From: an uncultured Spirochaetaceae bacterium
GTDB lineage: Bacteria; Spirochaetota; Spirochaetia; Sphaerochaetales; Sphaerochaetaceae
DNA length: 54,831 bases
Direction: 5' to 3'
Assembly: GCA_944389155.1 (NCBI GenBank)
Contig: CALXLI010000018.1
Span: 1 to 54,831, forward strand
Of this stretch, positions 50,452-54,831 are shown one piece after another (position 1 is the first letter of the stretch; each line of letters begins with the position of its first letter). The translations under genes were made by a program, and so were the position numbers. The notes below the pieces were generated by a model. That model was not told the DNA's origin. It saw only the letters and a program-made list of their open reading frames with translations, and did no database searches.

Positions 50452-53400
50452 CATTCCTCCACTGCACCTAGAAGGTAAGAATATGAGAGCAGTACCTTTT
50501 CGATCATCGCTTTGATCTCATCGGACACATCTGCCTCAACAAATCCTTCCTTATCGATCTCGCCCTCGATGATCTCACCTTCATAACGGATGATCACCTG
50601 ATCGTTCTCGATATAGAAACCGCTGTTATCACTATTGTCGAAATCCTCCCTTAACGAGAAGAGCGTGAACTTATCCTTATAAGGACGTCCAGTATGCGGG
50701 CAGAATGTCGCGCAGTTCCCGCACTCATTGCAGTATGCATCGAGATGGAGAATCTGATATGGATCATCAAACAACCCTGTGTCCCTCATATCGAGCGCAA
50801 CGTTCGCTCTGTTCGGGCAGACCTCAACACACTTGAGGCAGAGATAGTTGCATTCAATGCAGCGCGATGCTTCAGCGGCTGCAAAGAACTCATCATCCTT
50901 CTCTCCTGGGATCAGGAGCTTTGATTTCTTCTTCTTTATCTTGAGGAAGAACTCGTCTTCCGCGCTTCTGAGCTCAGCCTCCTCTTCTTCGCTCATCTCA
51001 TCCTCGTCCTCATCATCATGATGGTGATGTCCGCATCCGCATTCCTCTCCCTCTTCATGATGATGGCCGCACTCGCACTCATCCTCATCCTCTTCTTCCA
51101 TCGCCTCGTAGACGCTGTCGATAGCCTCATCCACAGCAGCACGTGCAGATGCCATGCATCTTACGACAGTAGAAGGCCCGGTCTTTGCATCTCCGATGAT
51201 GTAAAGGCCATCTTCCTCACCATCAACGCCAAGGGCAGACAGCACTTCTGGATCAACCTTCTCACCGATCGCGGTTATGAGGTAATCACAATCAATAGTG
51301 ACCTTTTCCCCGGTATCTACAGGACGTCTTCTTCCAGACTGATCGCTCTCACCAAGCTTCATCACGCACAGCTCTGCCCTTCCATCCTTTGCTTCCTTCG
51401 GATTGTGAAGGAACATGAATGAGACGCCATCTGCCAAAGCCTCCTCATACTCTTCCCTGTCAGCAGGCATCTCTGAAATGCTTCTGCGATAGACGACTGT
51501 AACTTTCTCAACACCAGCAATCCGCTTTGCCATCCTAGCTGCATCCATTGCAGTGTTTCCGCCTCCAACGACAACAACGCTGCGGCCAATGGAGCCAACC
51601 TCTCCTCTCTTCGCCCTTACAAGGAAGGATACAGCGCTCTCACGAGGAGTATTTCCGCCTATGCCTGGATCATTGGGCTTGGTTGCTCCGATAGAGACGA
51701 ATATGTATTCAAAACCTTCTTCTCTCAGCTCTGATACTGTCTTCTCAGCTGAGAAGAAGAACTTGACGCCATTTTCCTTGATGAAGTCCACATCCTCATC
51801 AACAACAGAAGATGGGATACGGAACTCAGGGATTGCATATCTCACGACGCCGCCTGCTTCTCTTTCCTTCTCAAAAAGCGATGTATCAAACCCGGCACGG
51901 GCAAGGAAGTATGCTGCAGAAAGTCCTGCAGGACCTGCTCCGATCACAGCAGCCTTGACAGGTGCAGGTGTATCGGGGCGTTCCCAGATATCGGAAAGGA
52001 ACTCCTTCCTGCCCTTCTCTACAGCCATGCACTTGATCTCTCTTATCTCAATAGGCTTCTCATAGTCGTTCCTTGAGCAATGAAGCTGGCACTGATGGTC
52101 GCATATCCACCCTGTGATGCCAGGAAGAGCGTTCTTCAGGTAGATAAGGCCAAGTGCCTCAGCCCATCTGCCCTCTCCTGCAAGCGCTATATAATCCGGG
52201 ATATCCTGGTTTATAGGGCAGGCCTCAATGCATGGAGCGACAAAGCAATCGGTGAGAGGAAGAGGAGATGAGATCTTAGCCTCCCTGCTTCCATGGCTCT
52301 CCTTCTCAAGGTATCCGGCACTTTCAGTCTCAGCGCCAAGGGCTCTGAGCTTTTCCAAGTCTATAGCCTCGCTGTCCCAGCCATCCGTCTCGTTGAGGAT
52401 AGACGCAATCTGTGTCATGCGGGAGTATCCACCGGGACGGAGCATATCAGTTGCAAGAGTCAGCGGATGTATGCCTGCTTCAAAGAGCTTTGCTGCATTG
52501 AGGGCGGAAATACCGCCTGAGAAAGAAATCGGAAGCTTGCCGTCAAACTCCTCAGAAAGCATAATCGCAACAGAAAGGGAAAGCGGGAAAAGCGACCGGC
52601 CTGACATATACTTCTCATTTCCAGGAAGCACGCTGCCATCATTCTGTGTTGCAAGCGTATTCGTCAGCTTCACGCCGAATGAACGGCCATTCCTGGAGGC
52701 AAGCTCTACAAGCCTATGAAGCATTGAAAGAGCATCAGATGCCTGAAGGTCATGTTCGAAGTTATCACGGTTAAGGACAATATAATCGAAGCCATGGCTA
52801 TCGAGGATTGAACGTGCCTTGTCGTATCCAAGAAGCGTTGGATTGAGCTTTACGAATGTATCCATGCCCTTCTCTTCAAGCATGTATGAGCATATAGCCT
52901 CAATCTCATCAGGCGGACAGCCATGCATTGTGGATATCGTGACAGAGGATGCTATGTTCCTGGATATATCCTCGATGTTCTTGGCGGCCTTGAGCGCTCC
53001 GCTCTCCCATTCAGTCCCTTCAAAGAGATTATCCTCAAGAAGGGCCCTCGCTATGGCAGAATACTCATCAAACTGGCTTTTCCTGCAGCAGATCATGTTG
53101 TCTATGAACTCCTGCATCCTGTCTTCCTTAATGCCCTTGAGGTTATATCCAACCGACATATTGAAAAGGAATGATGGCTCTTCCTTGATGCCGCCGTTCC
53201 TTATCCCATCGATTATATTCAGGATGAACCAAGCCTTGAGATATTCATCAAATGCTTTTTCAAGAGTGAACTCAGTAGACCATTCAACATTGTATGCCTC
53301 ATCGCGTGCATCAATGCAAGGCTTCTCGATTTCAAGACGATCCATTATCTGAACGGTCTTGAGCTCTATGAAGCGGGCTCCTGCCAGATACGCTGTCACG

Positions 53401-53606
53401 ATATTCTGCGCAAGCTGCGTATGCGGCCCAGCAGCAGGCCCAACTGGATTCGATGCGGTAGATGAAAAGATCTTTACCTTTTTCTTCTTCTGATCGCTAT
53501 GGAAAAGACTTGAGTCCAAACCAAAAACAGAACCGTGGTTCCTAAGCTCCCCGGCTATCCTCTCAAGCATTTCCTGGAAAGGCACAGGTCTCATTATATC
53601 TGCCAT
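50451..53606 (-). CDS. ygfK: YgfK, multidomain Fe-S flavoprotein reductase of purine catabolism
   Basis: A 1051-residue protein. Residues 1-440 are a dihydropyrimidine/dihydroorotate dehydrogenase-like barrel (TISTMHGCPPDEIEA, ISFSGGISALNAAKLF). A GltD-like Fe-S region follows (CIEACPINQDIPDY, CDHQCQLHC, about 460-530), then FAD (AAVIGAGPAGLSAAYFLARAG) and NAD(P)H (VVVVGGGNTAMDAARMAKR) domains. Two ferredoxin motifs close it (CIECNYLCLKCVEVCP, CNECGNCATFCP). Between them lies an unusual acidic Cys/His-rich insert at 836-871. Though named putative selenate reductase, the family is part of the anaerobic uric acid catabolism set and probably exchanges electrons with XdhD. aaggag precedes the ATG. 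Confidence 0.92.
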   Translation of the reverse strand: MADIMRPVPFQEMLERIAGELRNHGSVFGLDSSLFHSDQKKKKVKIFSSTASNPVGPAAGPHTQLAQNIVTAYLAGARFIELKTVQIMDRLEIEKPCIDARDEAYNVEWSTEFTLEKAFDEYLKAWFILNIIDGIRNGGIKEEPSFLFNMSVGYNLKGIKEDRMQEFIDNMICCRKSQFDEYSAIARALLEDNLFEGTEWESGALKAAKNIEDISRNIASSVTISTMHGCPPDEIEAICSYMLEEKGMDTFVKLNPTLLGYDKARSILDSHGFDYIVLNRDNFEHDLQASDALSMLHRLVELASRNGRSFGVKLTNTLATQNDGSVLPGNEKYMSGRSLFPLSLSVAIMLSEEFDGKLPISFSGGISALNAAKLFEAGIHPLTLATDMLRPGGYSRMTQIASILNETDGWDSEAIDLEKLRALGAETESAGYLEKESHGSREAKISSPLPLTDCFVAPCIEACPINQDIPDYIALAGEGRWAEALGLIYLKNALPGITGWICDHQCQLHCSRNDYEKPIEIREIKCMAVEKGRKEFLSDIWERPDTPAPVKAAVIGAGPAGLSAAYFLARAGFDTSLFEKEREAGGVVRYAIPEFRIPSSVVDEDVDFIKENGVKFFFSAEKTVSELREEGFEYIFVSIGATKPNDPGIGGNTPRESAVSFLVRAKRGEVGSIGRSVVVVGGGNTAMDAARMAKRIAGVEKVTVVYRRSISEMPADREEYEEALADGVSFMFLHNPKEAKDGRAELCVMKLGESDQSGRRRPVDTGEKVTIDCDYLITAIGEKVDPEVLSALGVDGEEDGLYIIGDAKTGPSTVVRCMASARAAVDEAIDSVYEAMEEEDEDECECGHHHEEGEECGCGHHHHDDEDEDEMSEEEEAELRSAEDEFFLKIKKKKSKLLIPGEKDDEFFAAAEASRCIECNYLCLKCVEVCPNRANVALDMRDTGLFDDPYQILHLDAYCNECGNCATFCPHTGRPYKDKFTLFSLREDFDNSDNSGFYIENDQVIIRYEGEIIEGEIDKEGFVEADVSDEIKAMIEKVLLSYSYLLGAVEE

Positions 53607-53627
53607 AAACTCTCCTTAATCAATTAA

Positions 53628-53680
53628 ATTCTAAACTGCAAAAAACTGATGTCAATATAAATTGCAACATTCTGCAACAT
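53628..53680 (-). promoter_or_regulatory. ygfK promoter with tandem TGTTGCA motif
   Basis: On the minus strand TTGACA (complement of 53650-53655) and TAGAAT (53628-53633) are 16 bp apart. Directly upstream of the -35 box, TGCAACAT occurs at 53663-53670 and 53673-53680 on the plus strand, that is, TGTTGC repeated at 10-bp spacing. The same tandem motif precedes ygeW, in opposite orientation relative to the gene. Confidence 0.6.
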
Positions 53681-53729
53681 ACTAGGCATTTCAGCCCATT
53701 TTCCACTCGTTTCGACAAAGGACTTATCG

Positions 53730-54180
53730 TCATTTGCATATCAGATAAACTGTTTTCTGCTGAAAACGTACTGGAAACGCACCATCGATATCAATCAGAA
53801 AGGAAGAATAATAACCTAAATACAGAACCAGCAGTATCAAGTTCATAAAAGCTGAAAAACAATGATATCCTGTATGATCAATCTTCCAGTTGAAGGACGC
53901 AAAGATATCTTCATAATCAGATATTATCGCAATAACCAAACAAACATATGGAAGAAACAATAGTGAAAGCAAGAGGAATTACCATCGCATCATTAGACAT
54001 CATTCCTACTCGATTGTTGCAGGTGTCTGGTACTAATCACCAGTCCATACACTGTTCAGTAAAGAACCTTTGCCTGCATAAAGAAATCCATGTTCTGCTG
54101 CTTATTGAATATCGGATACGATAAATCAGATCTGAAATCATCAATACCTTTTTCAAATCTTCGAATACAAAAAAAGTGGT
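53730..54180 (-). pseudogene. probable remains of a membrane-protein gene
   Basis: The long gap 53681-54337 is AT-rich. On its minus strand, 53730-53972 is open for 80 codons with two hydrophobic segments (LLFLPYVCLVIAII and FMNLILLVLYLGYY). Upstream, a second short frame (about 54000-54180, reading RFEKGIDDFRSDLSYP) is interrupted by stops. They look like pieces of one decayed membrane protein, but I cannot name a family and coding potential is weak. Nothing else is recognised in this gap. Confidence 0.3.
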
Positions 54181-54337
54181 TAGCTTCTCCTAGGAATTAA
54201 TTCAACGTCAACCCAAGCTGGATTTTTCATTTATCTTTCTTGTTATATACCCGCTCCTGAACATTATATGAATATTTTCTGTTTATTCACAATTTCTGTC
54301 ATATATGGAAGATATCCTTTCATATGGAGGAAAAATC

Positions 54338-54831
54338 ATGGGCTTTGTTCATCTTCATTGCCATACTGACTATTCTATAGGAGATTCCACAGCACAGATC
54401 GAAGACTACATAGAGTCTGCAAGAAAAGCAGGGATGAAAGCTCTCGCAATCTCTGACAGCAATAGTATTGCAGGTGCAATCAGATTTTCTGAGTCATGCA
54501 TCGATGCAGATATAAAACTAATAATAGCAGCTGAGCTGTCATCCAATTTAGGCAATATCATATGCATTGCCATGAATGACAGAGGATTGAACAGTCTATC
54601 AAGGCTGATTAACCTCTCCAGTGGTTTACTCACCACAGATGACCTAAAGAATAATAATGAAGGTCTGATCTGCCTTTCAGGATATCTTGCAGGAAAGCTG
54701 ACACAGAAAATACTGGCAGACGATATTGCTGAAGCAAAATCCATTGCAATCTGGTTCAAAGATGTTTTTGCTGACAGATTCTATCTTGAAATGCAAAATC
54801 ATGACAAAGACAAAGACAGGAAAGTCCTCCC
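54338..54831 (+). CDS. DNA polymerase III alpha subunit (DnaE-like), N-terminal part, cut by the window edge
   Basis: The frame from ATG 54338 (ggagg seven bases upstream) is open to the end of the window, 164 codons. It begins GFVHLHCHTDYSIGDS, the PHP-domain start of bacterial DnaE. The next motif reads ISDSNSIAGAIRF, where DnaE normally has TDHGNMFGA, so one metal-binding His is replaced by Ser. IIAAELSSNLGN and GLICLSGYLAGKL (ligands of the later PHP strands) follow. The sequence is more divergent than a housekeeping DnaE usually is and lies beside decayed AT-rich DNA, so it may be a second, accessory polymerase. The polymerase palm is outside the window. Confidence 0.8.
   Translation, partial: MGFVHLHCHTDYSIGDSTAQIEDYIESARKAGMKALAISDSNSIAGAIRFSESCIDADIKLIIAAELSSNLGNIICIAMNDRGLNSLSRLINLSSGLLTTDDLKNNNEGLICLSGYLAGKLTQKILADDIAEAKSIAIWFKDVFADRFYLEMQNHDKDKDRKVL

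Noticed and set aside
50985..51105. The acidic His-rich stretch of YgfK as a frameshift artefact
   Set aside because: Domains on both sides are in the same frame, and the stretch itself has balanced His, Cys, Asp and Glu codons rather than junk.
1..54831. CRISPR arrays, tRNA or rRNA genes
   Set aside because: I saw no regularly spaced repeats of CRISPR type and no cloverleaf or rRNA-like sequence; the IscB-adjacent hairpins are all different from each other.

Overview
The window reads as chromosomal DNA of a host-associated anaerobe, most likely a spirochaete (Spirochaetota, Sphaerochaeta/Treponema-like). The reasons are a diderm envelope (outer-membrane barrel, lipoproteins), periplasmic binding proteins whose mature ends begin GGSKE, ATA-rich codon use, and gene content typical of gut anaerobes. 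The phylum is an inference and was not tested by phylogeny. Composition is moderate GC; the stretches around 26.9-27.2 kb and 53.6-54.3 kb are visibly AT-richer.

The main theme is selenium- and molybdenum-dependent anaerobic purine (uric acid/xanthine-type) catabolism. Its parts are spread over the whole window: a BtuCD-type molybdate/tungstate importer operon with a ModE-like HTH (0.9-4.7 kb); ygeW (9.6-10.8 kb); a labile-selenium module yedE-tusA-like-DUF3343-selD with a divergent cysteine desulfurase and XdhC-like factor (21.1-25.7 kb); a tight five-gene molybdenum hydroxylase operon ending in ygfM-xdhD (32.9-40.0 kb); and ygfK-ssnA-ygeY (47.9-53.6 kb). The genes fit one scheme: import Mo, make and deliver activated Se, build the hydroxylases, then oxidise and open the purine ring. 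A tandem motif TGTTGC-N4-TGTTGC lies about 60 bp upstream of both ygeW and ygfK and may mark a shared regulon. I do not see ygeX, hyuA, a carbamate kinase or mocA here.

Other regions: a truncated aldo-keto reductase behind a good promoter, an archaeo-eukaryotic-primase-like protein, two DUF4143 AAA ATPases, a heparinase II/III-family lyase, an Agr/LytTR-type sensor-regulator locus that looks damaged or split (10.9-13.8 kb), the AmmeMemoRadiSam trio (13.9-16.1 kb), a Liv-type amino-acid ABC importer (16.1-20.9 kb), an orphan HTH and a beta-helix lipoprotein, a metal P-type ATPase, an ftsH operon with a GT8 glycosyltransferase and phosphatase, an MFS exporter, an esterase, and at the right edge the start of a divergent DNA polymerase III alpha subunit.

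The most striking mobile feature is an IscB element (30.48-32.05 kb): an intact RuvC-HNH nuclease of 418 residues preceded by about 290 bp of highly structured omega-RNA-like sequence, with no tnpA. It sits between a P-type ATPase and its presumed TetR regulator. It appears to have split the tetR Shine-Dalgarno and operator (left flank) from the tetR start codon (right flank).
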